From: Aquimixticola soesokkakensis
GTDB taxonomy: Bacteria > Pseudomonadota > Alphaproteobacteria > Rhodobacterales > Rhodobacteraceae
Length of the DNA: 64,000 nucleotides
Direction of reading: 5' to 3'
NCBI RefSeq assembly: GCF_900172375.1
Contig: NZ_FWFS01000001.1
Span: forward strand, 372,001-436,000
In this document: positions 15,837 through 25,403 of the stretch, one piece after another
Position numbering within the stretch: position 1 is the first letter of the stretch
How the letters are laid out: each line of letters opens with the position of its first letter
Notes under the pieces: generated by a model
What the model saw: only the letters and a program-made list of their open reading frames with translations
What the model was told of the DNA's origin: nothing
Databases searched by the model: none
Translations under genes and position numbers: made by a program

Positions 15837-16397
15837 CTAGTCGCTCGCGCCCTGATCCTCGCGCGGTTCGCGCGGCGGGCGGCCCACAACGTCGCGCAAC
15901 TCGTCCAGCTCGATAAAATTATCGGCCTGACGACGCAATTCGTCGGCAATCATGGGCGGTTGGCTGCGAATGGTCGAGACAACCGAGACACGCACACCCT
16001 GGCGCTGCAGGCTTTCAACCAGCGGGCGGAAATCGCCATCTCCGGAAAAGAGCACGATATGGTCGATGCGCGGCGCAAGTTCCATCGCGTCCACGGCCAG
16101 TTCGATGTCCATATTGCCTTTGATCTTGCGGCGCCCTTGGCTGTCGGTAAATTCCTTGGCGGGTTTGGTCACCATTGTGAAGCCGTTGTAATTCAACCAG
16201 TCGACGAGGGGGCGAATGGGTGAATAATCATCGTTCTCAAGGAGAGCCGTGTAGTAGAACGCGCGCAACAATTTCCCCCGACGCATGAACTCGGCGCGCA
16301 GGAGCTTGTAATCTATGTCAAAACCAAGTGCTTTGGCCGCTGCATAGAGGTTGGATCCGTCGATGAACAGCGCGAGCCGTTCGTCTCGATAAAACAT
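15837..16397 (-). CDS. NYN-domain (LabA/DUF88) protein, putative RNA-acting nuclease
   Basis: A 186-residue PIN-like NYN protein. Conserved acidic residues are visible in LALFIDGSN (Asp14), KGNMDIELAVDAM and VLFSGDGDFRPLVE, the metal-binding set of the family. The C-terminus is a short acidic tail. NYN proteins are thought to be ribonucleases acting in RNA metabolism; the target is unknown. Divergent from folK over a 106-bp spacer that holds a 16-bp palindrome. Confidence 0.9.
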   Translation of the reverse strand: MFYRDERLALFIDGSNLYAAAKALGFDIDYKLLRAEFMRRGKLLRAFYYTALLENDDYSPIRPLVDWLNYNGFTMVTKPAKEFTDSQGRRKIKGNMDIELAVDAMELAPRIDHIVLFSGDGDFRPLVESLQRQGVRVSVVSTIRSQPPMIADELRRQADNFIELDELRDVVGRPPREPREDQGASD

Positions 16398-16424
16398 TAA
16401 AAATTGTCCTTCCGAAAAACTGTT

Positions 16425-16440
16425 CTGCGCTTGCGCAGAC
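16425..16440. promoter_or_regulatory. 16-bp palindrome between NYN gene and folK
   Basis: TCTGCGC-TT-GCGCAGA at 16425-16440 is a perfect inverted repeat midway in the divergent spacer, placed as an operator for either gene. It does not match the GTTC-N7-GTTC LexA box of alphaproteobacteria. Confidence 0.45.
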
Positions 16441-16503
16441 TGGCGTGTGTATAAAAGAAATAATTTCGACCCGGAACAGGTTTGAAAATATAGGAACTTT
16501 CAG

Positions 16504-17094
16504 ATGCTTCAAGAAGATAGCGCCCCGACAATCCCGCAAAGGGCGTTTTTGGCTCTGGGGGCGAATATTCGCTCATCTGTGGGCGGGCCGACGGCAACAT
16601 TGCGAGCAGCGCTTGAAGAACTGACGCGCTTGGGCTGCACGATTGTCAGCGTAAGCCCTTTTTACACAACGCCAGCTTTTCCTTCCGGCGCAGGGCCGGA
16701 TTTCGCGAATCTGGTGGCCCAAGCGCACAGCAGCTTGTCGCCCCACGATCTGCTTGCGCTCTTGCACAGGGTCGAAGCGGCTTTCGGGCGCAAGCGGGAG
16801 CGGCGCTGGGGGGAACGGTGCCTCGATATTGATCTGCTTGCGGTGGAGGATCAGGTTCTGCCCGACCCGCAAACCCATGCGCACTGGCGAAATTTAAGCG
16901 TTGAGGCGCAACAAAGCCACGCACCGCAACAGCTTGTCCTGCCGCACCCGCGGATTCAGGACCGCGGCTTCGTGCTGATTCCCTGGGCCGATATCGCGCC
17001 CGACTGGCGGCATCCGGTTTTGGGGCAAACCGTGGCGCAGATGTGTGAGGCCTTGCCGCAGGCTGCAAAATCGGGCATAAATCGCCTCAAATGA
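16504..17094 (+). CDS. folK: 2-amino-4-hydroxy-6-hydroxymethyldihydropteridine pyrophosphokinase
   Basis: Transfers pyrophosphate from ATP to 6-hydroxymethyl-7,8-dihydropterin in folate synthesis. The 196-residue protein has ALGANIRSSVGGP (family LGSNxG site), VSPFYTTPAF, FGRKRERRWGERCLDIDLL (the conserved R..R..LDIDLL) and LPHPRIQDRGFVLIPWADIAP. It has an insertion of about 15 residues before the LPHP motif. The ATG at 16504 is preceded by AGGAA. Single gene, upstream of rpoZ. Confidence 0.95.
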   Translation: MLQEDSAPTIPQRAFLALGANIRSSVGGPTATLRAALEELTRLGCTIVSVSPFYTTPAFPSGAGPDFANLVAQAHSSLSPHDLLALLHRVEAAFGRKRERRWGERCLDIDLLAVEDQVLPDPQTHAHWRNLSVEAQQSHAPQQLVLPHPRIQDRGFVLIPWADIAPDWRHPVLGQTVAQMCEALPQAAKSGINRLK

Positions 17095-17097
17095 TGG

Positions 17098-17133
17098 TGA
17101 CACAACCGCGGATCGCTTCGATCTGAGGTTGTC
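17098..17133 (+). terminator. Hairpin downstream of folK
   Basis: CAACC (17103-17107) / GGTTG (17127-17131) enclose GATCG / CGATC (17111-17115, 17119-17123). A strong imperfect stem follows the folK stop but has no T-run, so termination is only probable. Confidence 0.5.
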
Positions 17134-17203
17134 AATTGTGTTCTGTGCGCCTAAACAGGCAGTTCAGCACTAAAGCCTGCCCGAGACAAGTATTGGAGTT
17201 CCC

Positions 17204-17557
17204 ATGGCCCGCGTGACGGTTGAAGATTGCGTTGACAAGGTCCCGAACCGCTTTGAGTTGGTGATGCTCGCCGCCCATCGCGCGCGCGAAATCGCCGCTG
17301 GTGGTGCGATTACGGTCGACCGCGACAACGATAAGAACCCTGTCGTTTCCCTGCGTGAAATCGCCGAGGAAACCCAGTCGGCAAGCGATCTGCGCGAACG
17401 CATGATCGAAAGCCACCAGACCCAGATCGAGGTCGACGAGCCCGAGGAAGATTCCATGGCTTTGCTCATGGGCGCCGAGGCGGACAAGCCCGTCGAGGAC
17501 GATATGTCCGAAGAAAAACTGCTCCGCGCGCTGATGGAAGCGCAAGGCCAGCAGTAA
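17204..17557 (+). CDS. rpoZ: DNA-directed RNA polymerase omega subunit
   Basis: Small RNA polymerase subunit that binds the beta' subunit and helps ppGpp sensing in proteobacteria. The 117-residue protein opens [28 protein letters not shown], the omega signature, and has an acidic C-terminal extension. The ATG at 17204 follows GGAG. It sits directly before the relA/spoT gene, the conserved rpoZ-spoT linkage, and is separated from it by a terminator. Confidence 0.97.
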   Translation: MARVTVEDCVDKVPNRFELVMLAAHRAREIAAGGAITVDRDNDKNPVVSLREIAEETQSASDLRERMIESHQTQIEVDEPEEDSMALLMGAEADKPVEDDMSEEKLLRALMEAQGQQ

Positions 17558-17567
17558 GAGAATTCGG

Positions 17568-17601
17568 ATGCGGGTCGGTGTGTCATCGGCCCGCATTTTC
17601 A
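17568..17601 (+). terminator. Terminator after rpoZ
   Basis: ATGCGGG (17568-17574) pairs with CCCGCAT (17590-17596) and is followed by TTTTC. It lies just after the rpoZ stop, so relA/spoT probably uses read-through or its own promoter. Confidence 0.75.
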
Positions 17602-17682
17602 GTCAGTTTTGCAATCGGGGCTTTGCCTGTTCGTTGAAACAGCCCTTGGCCCGATCTGCCCGCCAAGGAGCTCGCGGAGCGA

Positions 17683-19800
17683 ATGATCGACGTCGAAGAC
17701 CTGATCGCTCTGGTCCGCAACTACAATCCGCGCACCAATGAGGCCATGATCCGGTCCGCTTACGCCTACGGGCGCGAGATGCACGAAGGCCAGTTTCGCA
17801 AATCCGGCGAGCCCTATTTCACCCATCCTGTCGCTGTCGCTGCCATCCTGACCGAGCAGCAGCTGGACGATGCAACGATCATCACCGCGCTGCTGCACGA
17901 CACGATCGAGGACACGAAATCCACCTATTCCGAGGTTGCGCGCCTGTTCGGCACCGAAGTGGCTGAGCTGGTGGATGGGGTCACCAAGCTGACCAATCTG
18001 CAACTGTCCTCCTCCGAGACCAAGCAGGCGGAAAATTTCCGCAAGCTGTTCATGGCAATGTCGAAGGATTTGCGGGTCATTCTGGTCAAACTTGCCGACC
18101 GTCTGCACAACATGCGCACGATCAAATCCATGCGTCCCGAAAAGCAGATGCAAAAAGCGCGCGAGACGATGGATATTTTCGCGCCGCTGGCGGGGCGGAT
18201 GGGGATGCAGTGGATGCGCGAGGAACTGGAAGACCTCAGTTTCCGCGTCATCAACCCCGAGGCGCGCAATTCGATCATCCGCCGCTTTGTGATGTTGCAA
18301 CGCGAAACCGGCGATGTGATCCACAAGATCACCCATGACATCCGCGCCGAACTGGAAAAAGAGGGCATCGAGGCCGATGTGTTCGGTCGCGCGAAAAAGC
18401 CCTATTCGATCTGGCGTAAGATGGAGGAAAAACAGCAAAGTTTTTCCCGCCTCTCCGATATTTACGGCTTTCGGATCATCACGGGGTCCGAGGGGGATTG
18501 CTATCGGGTTCTTGGGGTGGTCCACCAGCGCTGGCGCGCGGTGCCGACGCGGTTCAAGGATTACATCAGCCAACCCAAAACCAACGGCTATCGCTCGATC
18601 CACACTACGGTGTCGGGGCGCGATGGCAAACGGGTCGAGGTGCAGATCCGCACGCGCCAGATGCACGAAGTCGCCGAAGCGGGCGTTGCGGCGCATTGGT
18701 CCTACCGCGACGGCGTGCGCGCCAAAAACCCCTTTGCGGTTGATCCGGCGAAATGGCTCAAACAGCTGACCGAACGGTTCGAGACAGCCGAGGATCACAG
18801 CGAATTCCTCGAGCATGTAAAGCTCGAAATGTATTCCGATCAGGTGTTTTGCTTTACCCCCAAGGGCGAGGTGGTCAAACTGCCCAAGGGCGCAACGCCG
18901 CTGGACTACGCCTATGGCATCCACACGCGGATCGGCGATAGCTGTGTCGGCGCGAAGGTCGACGGCATTCGCGTGCCTCTTTGGACGCGGCTTAAAAATG
19001 GCCAGGCGGTGGAAATTCTGACCGCCGAGGGCCAGCGTCCGCAGGCCACATGGATCGACATTGTGGTGACCGGTCGGGCCAAGGCCGCAATCCGCAAGAA
19101 ATTGCGCGAGGAAGACCGCGAGCGCTTTATCAAATTGGGACGTGAACTGGCGCGGGTCGCGTTCAATCACGTCGGAAAACGCGTGAACGACAAAGTGCTG
19201 CAAACGGCTGCCAAACAGATGCTGCTGGGCTCTTCGGAAGAACTGTTGGCCCGCCTTGGTTCGGCGGAACTGGCGGCGCGTTCGGTCGTGCAGGCGGTCT
19301 ATCCCGAACTGGTCCAGACGGGCGACGAAGTGTCGGCCGAGCGCGCCGTTGTGGGGTTGTCCGAAGACCAGGAACTCAAGCGGGCGAAATGCTGCCAGCC
19401 GGTTCCCGGCGAGCGAATTGTTGGTATTAGCTATCGGGGTCAAGGGGTTATCATCCACGCGATTGACTGTCCCGCGCTTGAGGAAGTCGAAGATCAAACC
19501 GACCGCTGGGTGGATTTGCGCTGGCATTCGGGGCGCCACGGCGCGGTGAATACGGTCAGCCTCGATCTGACGATTTCCAACGATGCGGGGGTTTTGGGGC
19601 GTATTTGCACCTTGATCGGCGAGCAACGGGCGAATATTTCGGACCTGAGTTTTGTGGACCGTAAACCGGATTTCTTCCGGTTAATCGTTGACGTTGACCT
19701 GCGGGACGTTGAGCATCTGCATGCGGTGATGCTCGCGCTTGAGGCGGAAAGTGATGTCGCGCGCGTGCGGCGCTATCGCAACCTCGATCGCAAGCCCTAA
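17683..19800 (+). CDS. Bifunctional (p)ppGpp synthetase/hydrolase (Rel/SpoT)
   Basis: Stringent-response enzyme controlling (p)ppGpp. It is 705 residues long. The N-terminal HD hydrolase retains His48, His72-Asp73 and Glu76-Asp77 (ALLHDTIEDT), so hydrolysis should work. The synthetase follows (YSIWRKMEEKQ, YRSIHTTVSG, VEVQIRT), then a TGS domain (VFCFTPKGEVVKLPKGATPLDYAY), a helical/zinc-finger region (AKCCQPVPGERIVG) and a C-terminal ACT domain. As usual for alphaproteobacteria, it is probably the only long Rel protein. The ATG at 17683 follows GGAGC. Between rpoZ and the pdxJ-recO run. Confidence 0.95.
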   Translation: MIDVEDLIALVRNYNPRTNEAMIRSAYAYGREMHEGQFRKSGEPYFTHPVAVAAILTEQQLDDATIITALLHDTIEDTKSTYSEVARLFGTEVAELVDGVTKLTNLQLSSSETKQAENFRKLFMAMSKDLRVILVKLADRLHNMRTIKSMRPEKQMQKARETMDIFAPLAGRMGMQWMREELEDLSFRVINPEARNSIIRRFVMLQRETGDVIHKITHDIRAELEKEGIEADVFGRAKKPYSIWRKMEEKQQSFSRLSDIYGFRIITGSEGDCYRVLGVVHQRWRAVPTRFKDYISQPKTNGYRSIHTTVSGRDGKRVEVQIRTRQMHEVAEAGVAAHWSYRDGVRAKNPFAVDPAKWLKQLTERFETAEDHSEFLEHVKLEMYSDQVFCFTPKGEVVKLPKGATPLDYAYGIHTRIGDSCVGAKVDGIRVPLWTRLKNGQAVEILTAEGQRPQATWIDIVVTGRAKAAIRKKLREEDRERFIKLGRELARVAFNHVGKRVNDKVLQTAAKQMLLGSSEELLARLGSAELAARSVVQAVYPELVQTGDEVSAERAVVGLSEDQELKRAKCCQPVPGERIVGISYRGQGVIIHAIDCPALEEVEDQTDRWVDLRWHSGRHGAVNTVSLDLTISNDAGVLGRICTLIGEQRANISDLSFVDRKPDFFRLIVDVDLRDVEHLHAVMLALEAESDVARVRRYRNLDRKP

Positions 19801-19828
19801 ACTAAGCCCTGCGGGGCGGGAGACTGGC

Positions 19829-20518
19829 GTGTTCAAACGCAGGCAAAAGCTGACGCCGCTCCAGACGTTGGGTCGTTTCGTTTGGCCCCGACGGGGCTGG
19901 GGGCGGACGGTGCAATACATGCGCCATCGGCTGAACCGTCTCCCTGATACCCCTGAAAAAATCGCGCGCGGTGTGTTCTGCGGCGTCTTGAGCGTCTTTA
20001 CTCCCTTGTTCGGGCTGCATTTTTTCGTCGCCTATTTTTTGGCCAAGATCATGCGCGCCAATGTTTTGGCCGCTTTGCTGGCGACCTTTGTGGGCAATCC
20101 GGTGACCTATGTGCCGATCGCGGTGATCTCGCTCAAGACGGGGCATTTGCTGTTGGGGCGTCATATGCATCCGGGCATTGATCGGTCGGTGGCCGAGTTG
20201 TTTTTCGACGCAGCCGAAGATCTGTGGCGCAATGTTTTCGCGCTTTTCACCGACACGGACGCTAATTTTCAGGGGCTTGAGCGCTTCTTCTCGGATGTAT
20301 TCTATCCTTATTTGATTGGTGGGATCTTGCCCGGATTGTTGTTTGCCACCATCGCCTATGCGCTTACCCTGCCCGTGATCCGCGCGTATCAGCAGCGGCG
20401 GCGCGGCAAGTTGAAGGCAAAGATTGACGAGCTGGCGCGCAAGGCAGGGGCGAAAAAACTCGCCGCCAAACGCGCCGAGGAGGGTGTCGTGAAACCAGCG
20501 CCCGAAGATAGGCCATAA
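19829..20518 (+). CDS. DUF2062 membrane protein
   Basis: A 229-residue protein with the DUF2062 core: [24 protein letters not shown], a hydrophobic segment (~48-85) with GNPVTY, and a second around residues 160-185, followed by a Lys/Ala-rich cytoplasmic tail. Function unknown; members are small inner-membrane proteins often next to spoT/pdxJ in this order. GTG at 19829 with a GGGAG ribosome site was chosen; an upstream in-frame ATG lies inside relA/spoT. Confidence 0.85.
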   Translation: MFKRRQKLTPLQTLGRFVWPRRGWGRTVQYMRHRLNRLPDTPEKIARGVFCGVLSVFTPLFGLHFFVAYFLAKIMRANVLAALLATFVGNPVTYVPIAVISLKTGHLLLGRHMHPGIDRSVAELFFDAAEDLWRNVFALFTDTDANFQGLERFFSDVFYPYLIGGILPGLLFATIAYALTLPVIRAYQQRRRGKLKAKIDELARKAGAKKLAAKRAEEGVVKPAPEDRP

Positions 20519-20519
20519 C

Positions 20520-20548
20520 GCCGCAGCCGTAGTGCGGCTTTGCTCTTT
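20520..20548 (+). terminator. Weak terminator after DUF2062
   Basis: GCCGCA (20520-20525) / TGCGGC (20533-20538) is followed by TTTGCTCTTTT. Short stem with interrupted T-run. Confidence 0.5.
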
Positions 20549-20615
20549 TGCTTGTGCGGTCCGGGGCTTATCTTGCGGCGCAACGACGATGGATTTTGTG
20601 ACCAAGGACGAGCCG

Positions 20616-21386
20616 ATGTCAGCGACCTCATCACGCCTGTCCCCGCTGCGGCTGGGGCTGAATATCGACCATGTGGCGACGGTGCGTAACGCGCGCGGTT
20701 CGGCCTATCCCGACCCTTTGCGCGCGGCGAAACTGGCCGAGGCGGCGGGAGTGGATGGCATCACCGCGCATTTGCGCGAAGACCGTCGCCACATCCGCGA
20801 CAGCGATATCGACGCGTTGAAGGCGGGGCTGGTGGCACCGCTGAATTTCGAGATGGCTGCGACGGCCGAAATGCAGGCGATTGCGCTGCGCATTCAACCA
20901 CATGCGGTGTGTCTGGTGCCGGAAAAGCGGCAAGAGCGGACAACCGAAGGCGGGCTGGACGTGGCGGGAGACGCGGCGCATCTGGCCGAATTTATCGCGC
21001 CGTTGCGCGCCGCCGGTAGCCGCGTGTCGATGTTCATCGGCCATGATCGTGCCCAGATCGACGCCTCTGCGCAGATTGGCGCGGCGGTGGTCGAGCTTCA
21101 CACGGGGTTGTATTGCGACCTCCACGCCGAGGGAAAATTTGCGCAGCGTGACGCCGAACTGGCGGCTCTGCGCGCGGGGGCAGCCTATGCGGCCTCTCTC
21201 GGGCTTGAGGTGCATGCAGGGCATGGGCTGACCTTTGACACCGTTGGACCGATTGCCAAAATCCCGCAGATCGTCGAGCTGAACATCGGCCATTTTCTTG
21301 TTGGTGAGGCACTGTTCCTCGGGCTTGAGGGCAGTATCCGCGAAATGCGCCGCTGCATGGATGAAGCGCGCGGTGCGGTGACATGA
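20616..21386 (+). CDS. pdxJ: Pyridoxine 5'-phosphate synthase
   Basis: Condenses 1-deoxyxylulose 5-phosphate with 3-amino-2-oxopropyl phosphate to pyridoxine 5'-phosphate. The 256-residue TIM barrel has [14 protein letters not shown] near the N-terminus, [29 protein letters not shown] and the HAGHGLTFD and [13 protein letters not shown] loops, all diagnostic. The ATG at 20616 has AAGGACG upstream and is preferred to upstream in-frame starts. Overlaps acpS by ATGA, an order conserved in proteobacteria. Confidence 0.97.
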   Translation: MSATSSRLSPLRLGLNIDHVATVRNARGSAYPDPLRAAKLAEAAGVDGITAHLREDRRHIRDSDIDALKAGLVAPLNFEMAATAEMQAIALRIQPHAVCLVPEKRQERTTEGGLDVAGDAAHLAEFIAPLRAAGSRVSMFIGHDRAQIDASAQIGAAVVELHTGLYCDLHAEGKFAQRDAELAALRAGAAYAASLGLEVHAGHGLTFDTVGPIAKIPQIVELNIGHFLVGEALFLGLEGSIREMRRCMDEARGAVT

Positions 21387-21799
21387 TCCTTGGGATCGGT
21401 TCCGATCTGGCGAATATCGAGCGGATTTCAGGAACGCTTGCGCGGTTCGGGGACCGGTTTAAAAACCGGGTTTTTACCGATATCGAACAAGCCAAAGCTG
21501 AAAGTCGCGCCGATGTCGCAGGCACCTATGCCAAACGCTGGGCCGCGAAAGAGGCCTGCTCGAAGGCGCTTGGGACCGGCCTGGCAATGGGAATCGCCTG
21601 GAAGGACATGTCGGTAACCAACCTGCCCACCGGCCAACCCGTGATGCAGGTCACAGGCTGGGCGGCAGAGCGTCTGGCGGCGATGACACCTGCGGGGCAC
21701 TCGGCGGTGATTCATGTCACGCTGACCGACGATCACCCTTGGGCGCAGGCCTTTGTTGTGATCGAAGCGCGCCCGCTCGAACGCAACGCAAACCCGTGA
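21383..21799 (+). CDS. acpS: Holo-[acyl-carrier-protein] synthase
   Basis: Transfers 4'-phosphopantetheine from CoA to apo-ACP, activating fatty-acid synthesis. The 138 residues include [11 protein letters not shown] (metal-binding Asp) and [14 protein letters not shown] (Glu and Lys of the active site). Start overlaps the pdxJ stop. Normal length for a trimeric AcpS. Confidence 0.96.
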   Translation: MILGIGSDLANIERISGTLARFGDRFKNRVFTDIEQAKAESRADVAGTYAKRWAAKEACSKALGTGLAMGIAWKDMSVTNLPTGQPVMQVTGWAAERLAAMTPAGHSAVIHVTLTDDHPWAQAFVVIEARPLERNANP

Positions 21800-21866
21800 A
21801 TTGCTTGACTCCGGCGCGTGGCCTAAGCATGTAGCCTGCAACCATTTCAATTTCAGGACGATCCAG

Positions 21867-22640
21867 ATGAGTGATAAAAAAGAGGGCCTCCTCGAGACCG
21901 TTAAGACAGTGGTCTATGCGCTCTTGATTGCAGGTGTCTTTCGCACCCTCTTTTTCCAGCCGTTCTGGATTCCCTCCTCGTCCATGAAGGATACGTTGCT
22001 GGTCGGTGACTTTCTGTTCGTGAACAAGATGGCCTATGGCTATTCGAAATATTCCTGCCCCTTCGGCATTTGCCCCATCGACGGACGCATTCTGTCCTCT
22101 GATCCCGAGCGCGGGGATGTGGTGGTCTTTCGTCACCCCACGCAGGGGCGCGATTTCATCAAGCGCCTGATCGGCCTTCCCGGCGACAAGGTGCAGGTTC
22201 AAAATGGTGTGGTCTTCATCAACGGTGAAGAAGCCGTGCAAGTGCCCGACGGCCTCTTTGTGGAAACCTACGAAAAGCAAGGTCCGCAGGGCGGCTATCC
22301 CGCCTGCGCCAATGCGCCGGTTGCCGAGGGTGGCGAGTGCATCAAGGAAAAATTCCTCGAAACGCTGCCCGGTGGTGTGACCCATTCGGTTCTCAATATT
22401 CGCGACACATCGGTCGATAACACCGGCGTCTACACCGTGCCTGAAGGCCAGTATTTCTTCATGGGCGACAATCGCGACAACTCCGCCGACAGCCGGATCG
22501 AGCGCCCGATCGGGGTTGGTTTTGTGCCGGCGGAGTATTTGCTGGGCCGTGCGGATCGTATCGTGTTTTCCTCTGCCGGCCGCTCGCTTTTGTATTTCTG
22601 GACGTGGCGCGCCGACCGTTTCTTCAAGGCAATCGAGTGA
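21867..22640 (+). CDS. lepB: Signal peptidase I
   Basis: Membrane serine protease removing signal peptides. The 257-residue protein has one N-terminal membrane segment (~14-33), the nucleophile Ser39 in [11 protein letters not shown], the general-base Lys in [13 protein letters not shown], and [14 protein letters not shown]. An insertion with Cys residues (YSCPFGICP and YPACANAP ... GECIK) is typical of alphaproteobacterial LepB. The ATG at 21867 was chosen over an upstream in-frame start. The stop overlaps the rnc GTG. Confidence 0.96.
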   Translation: MSDKKEGLLETVKTVVYALLIAGVFRTLFFQPFWIPSSSMKDTLLVGDFLFVNKMAYGYSKYSCPFGICPIDGRILSSDPERGDVVVFRHPTQGRDFIKRLIGLPGDKVQVQNGVVFINGEEAVQVPDGLFVETYEKQGPQGGYPACANAPVAEGGECIKEKFLETLPGGVTHSVLNIRDTSVDNTGVYTVPEGQYFFMGDNRDNSADSRIERPIGVGFVPAEYLLGRADRIVFSSAGRSLLYFWTWRADRFFKAIE

Positions 22641-23326
22641 AGGTCAGTGCGGACATAACGGCGTTTGAACAGCGTCTGGGGCATCAGTTTGCGCATCCCG
22701 AAATCTTGCTGCGCGCTTTGACGCATAGCTCGATTTCCGCGCCGATGCGCCCCGACAACCAACGCCTCGAATTCCTCGGGGATCGGGTGCTGGGTCTTGT
22801 GATGGCCGAAGCCTTGTTCGAAGCGGATAAGGCCGCCTCCGAAGGGCAGCTTGCGCCGCGGTTTAACGCGCTGGTGCGCAAGGAGACCTGCGCGGATGTC
22901 GCGCGCGAGGTCGGTTTGGGCGATGTGCTGAAACTGGGGCGCTCGGAAATGATGTCGGGCGGGCGGCGCAAGGAAGCGCTGTTGGCCGATGCCATGGAAG
23001 CGGTGATTGCCGCCGTCTACCGTGACGGCGGGTTCGATGCTGCGCGCAGCCTCGTGCGCAGGCTTTGGGCCGCACGGATTGACCAGGTCGAAGATGACGC
23101 GCGCGACCCCAAAACGGCGTTGCAGGAATGGGCGCAGGCGCGTCGCCAACAGCCCCCCCGCTACGTCGAGGTGGCCCGCAGCGGTCCCGATCACGCCCCC
23201 GTTTTCACCATCGAGGCCCGCCTGCAAAGCGGCGAGGCCGAACGTGCGACCGCACCTGCCAAACGGCAGGCGGAACAGGCAGCCGCAAAGGCCTTGCTGC
23301 AACGGCTGGAGGCCGAAGATGACTGA
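22637..23326 (+). CDS. rnc: Ribonuclease III
   Basis: Double-strand-specific endoribonuclease for rRNA and mRNA processing. The 229-residue protein has the nuclease signature [14 protein letters not shown], the second acidic site [12 protein letters not shown], and a C-terminal dsRNA-binding domain ending in [19 protein letters not shown] at 22637 overlaps the lepB stop (GTGA); its stop overlaps era by 8 bp. The lepB-rnc-era order is the classical operon. Confidence 0.97.
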   Translation: MKVSADITAFEQRLGHQFAHPEILLRALTHSSISAPMRPDNQRLEFLGDRVLGLVMAEALFEADKAASEGQLAPRFNALVRKETCADVAREVGLGDVLKLGRSEMMSGGRRKEALLADAMEAVIAAVYRDGGFDAARSLVRRLWAARIDQVEDDARDPKTALQEWAQARRQQPPRYVEVARSGPDHAPVFTIEARLQSGEAERATAPAKRQAEQAAAKALLQRLEAEDD

Positions 23327-24239
23327 CACACAGCAAGACACCCGCGCGGGCTTTGTCGCCCTGATCGGCGAACCGAACGCCGGTAAATCCACGCTTTTGA
23401 ACCGGATGGTTGGCGCGAAAGTGTCCATCGTCACCCATAAGGTGCAAACCACGCGTGCGCGCATTCGCGGCGTCGCACTGGCCGGCGCCTCGCAGATCGT
23501 TTTTGTCGATACGCCGGGGATTTTCCGACCCAAACGCCGTTTGGACCGTGCGATGGTCTCGGCGGCCTGGGGCGGGGCGGCGGATGCGGATGTGGTTGTG
23601 CTGTTGATTGAGGCGCATCGCGGTCTTACCGAAGGTGTCGAGGCGATCCTGACTGCTCTCGAAGAGCGCAGTGGTCCGGCACCCATCGCTTTGGCGATCA
23701 ACAAGATCGACCGTGTGCCGGCGGAAAGCCTGCTGGCGCTGACCAAGAAAATGAACGACCGCTATGCTTTCACCGAGACCTTTTTGATCTCGGCGGAAAA
23801 GGGGCGCGGTGTTGAAGACCTGCGCGACTGGCTGGCAGGGAAATTGCCCGAGGGGCCGTGGCTTTATCCCGAGGATCAGATTGCCGATTTGCCGCTGCGC
23901 ATGATCGCGGCAGAAATGACGCGCGAGAAACTGACCCTGCGCCTGCATGAGGAACTGCCATACCAGTTGACCGTAGAGACCGAGAAATGGGAAGAGCGCG
24001 CGGATGGTTCTGCGCGGATCGACCAGATCGTCTACGTGGCCCGCGATGGCCACAAGGGGATTTTGCTGGGCAAGAAAGGCGAGACGATCAAGGCCGTGGG
24101 CCGTGCGTCCCGCGAGGAGCTGGAAAAGTTCCTGGATCGTCGCATCCATTTGTTCCTGCAAGTAAAAGTGCGCCCCAACTGGCTTGAGGAACGGGATCGC
24201 TACGGCGAGATGGGCCTTGATTTCAACGACGGAGACTGA
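23319..24239 (+). CDS. era: GTPase Era
   Basis: Ribosome-assembly GTPase that binds 16S rRNA. It is 306 residues: G1 GEPNAGKS, switch region with [12 protein letters not shown]3 DTPG, G4 NKID, and a C-terminal KH domain containing [15 protein letters not shown]. The ATG at 23319 lies inside the last codons of rnc. Followed 3 bp later by the DUF1491 gene. Confidence 0.98.
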   Translation: MTDTQQDTRAGFVALIGEPNAGKSTLLNRMVGAKVSIVTHKVQTTRARIRGVALAGASQIVFVDTPGIFRPKRRLDRAMVSAAWGGAADADVVVLLIEAHRGLTEGVEAILTALEERSGPAPIALAINKIDRVPAESLLALTKKMNDRYAFTETFLISAEKGRGVEDLRDWLAGKLPEGPWLYPEDQIADLPLRMIAAEMTREKLTLRLHEELPYQLTVETEKWEERADGSARIDQIVYVARDGHKGILLGKKGETIKAVGRASREELEKFLDRRIHLFLQVKVRPNWLEERDRYGEMGLDFNDGD

Positions 24240-24242
24240 GCC

Positions 24243-24581
24243 ATGCCCGAGGCACGGCTTGCGGCGGGTATCTGGGTTTCTGCCTATCTGACGCGGCTGC
24301 GACTGGCTGATATTGCGGTCTATGTCCTCAAGCGCGGTGATGATACGGCGGGGGCGGTTTTGGTCAAGGTGAACACGTTGGACGGACGGGCGCGGGCTTT
24401 TTCGCGACAGTATGATATGATGGCAGGCAAGCGCGCGTGGGTTGAATTGGCCGTTGGTGCCGAGCGTGAGGTGGACGATGCGATCGCGCGCCAACGCGGA
24501 TTTGATCCTGACCTTTGGGTCATCGAGATCGAGGATCGCGCGGGGCGCACGCTTTTGGATGAGGCAGGTCTGTCAGAGTAA
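24243..24581 (+). CDS. DUF1491 family protein
   Basis: A 112-residue soluble protein with the DUF1491 pattern (ARLAAGIWVSAYLTRLRL, FVKRGD-like segment, DLWVIEIEDRAGRTLLDE at the C-terminus). Function unknown. Its fixed place between era and recO in this order suggests co-expression with the ribosome/DNA-repair operon, but no role can be read. Confidence 0.85.
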   Translation: MPEARLAAGIWVSAYLTRLRLADIAVYVLKRGDDTAGAVLVKVNTLDGRARAFSRQYDMMAGKRAWVELAVGAEREVDDAIARQRGFDPDLWVIEIEDRAGRTLLDEAGLSE

Positions 24582-24647
24582 CGTGGTGCTGGTGGGTATG
24601 GTGGAAATCGGGTATTTTTGTCCGAAAGAAGCCTGCAGGAGGTCCGC

Positions 24648-25403
24648 ATGATCGAATGGCGCGATGAGGGTGTCGTTCTATCGGTGCGAAAGCATGGCGA
24701 AACGTCTGTTTTGCTGGAAGTTTTCACCCAGACCCGTGGGCGTTGCACCGGTATTTTGCGCGGCGGTGTGTCGCGCAAGATGGCGCCCCACATCCAGCCC
24801 GGCGCGCAGGTGGCGCTGGTGTGGAAGGCGCGGCTTGAAGACCATTTGGGGCATTTTTCGGTGGAGCCGCTGCGCTCGCGGGCGCAGGTTCTGGAGGATC
24901 CGCTGGCGCTTGCCGCGCTGACCTCGATGACCGCGCTTTTGACCCAGCTTTTGCCCGAACGCGAAGCGCATAGTTATCTTTATGTCGATACGCAGAAGGT
25001 TCTGGACCGGTTGGGGCGGGATGCCCATTGGCCCTTGTCCTATCTGAACTGGGAAACGGCCTTGCTGGAGGAAATGGGCTATGGGTTGGATCTGTCGCGC
25101 TGTGCGGTGACCGGATCGCGCGATGATCTGGCCTTTGTCAGCCCGCGCACGGGGCGTGCGGTCAGTCGCAGAGGTGCGGGCGACTGGGCGGATAAGCTGT
25201 TGCCGTTGCCGCAGTGTTTGCTTGGCCAAGCGCCGCTCGATTACATCGACATTGCGCGGGGCTTGAAAACCACCGGACATTTCATCGCGCGACTGGCGGG
25301 GGAATTGGGCGACAAGCCGATGCCCGCCGCGCGTGACCGGTTTCTGGACCGCATCACGCGCAAGGGATCAGGGCCGTCGGGCGAGGAAGCGGGCGGTTTT
25401 TAG
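24648..25403 (+). CDS. recO: DNA repair protein RecO
   Basis: Loads RecA with RecF/RecR at gaps. It is 251 residues: an N-terminal OB fold (EWRDEGVVLSVRKHGETSVLLEVFT; GRCTGILRGG) and a helical C-terminal domain. The four-Cys zinc site of some RecO proteins is absent; a single Cys remains in SRCAVTGSRDDLAFVS. The ATG at 24648 follows AGGAGG. Its 3' end overlaps the convergent dehydrogenase gene by 36 bp. Confidence 0.95.
   Translation: MIEWRDEGVVLSVRKHGETSVLLEVFTQTRGRCTGILRGGVSRKMAPHIQPGAQVALVWKARLEDHLGHFSVEPLRSRAQVLEDPLALAALTSMTALLTQLLPEREAHSYLYVDTQKVLDRLGRDAHWPLSYLNWETALLEEMGYGLDLSRCAVTGSRDDLAFVSPRTGRAVSRRGAGDWADKLLPLPQCLLGQAPLDYIDIARGLKTTGHFIARLAGELGDKPMPAARDRFLDRITRKGSGPSGEEAGGF

Noticed and set aside
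16425-16440. LexA box between the NYN gene and folK
   Set aside because: The palindrome contains GTTC only on one side and does not fit GTTC-N7-GTTC.
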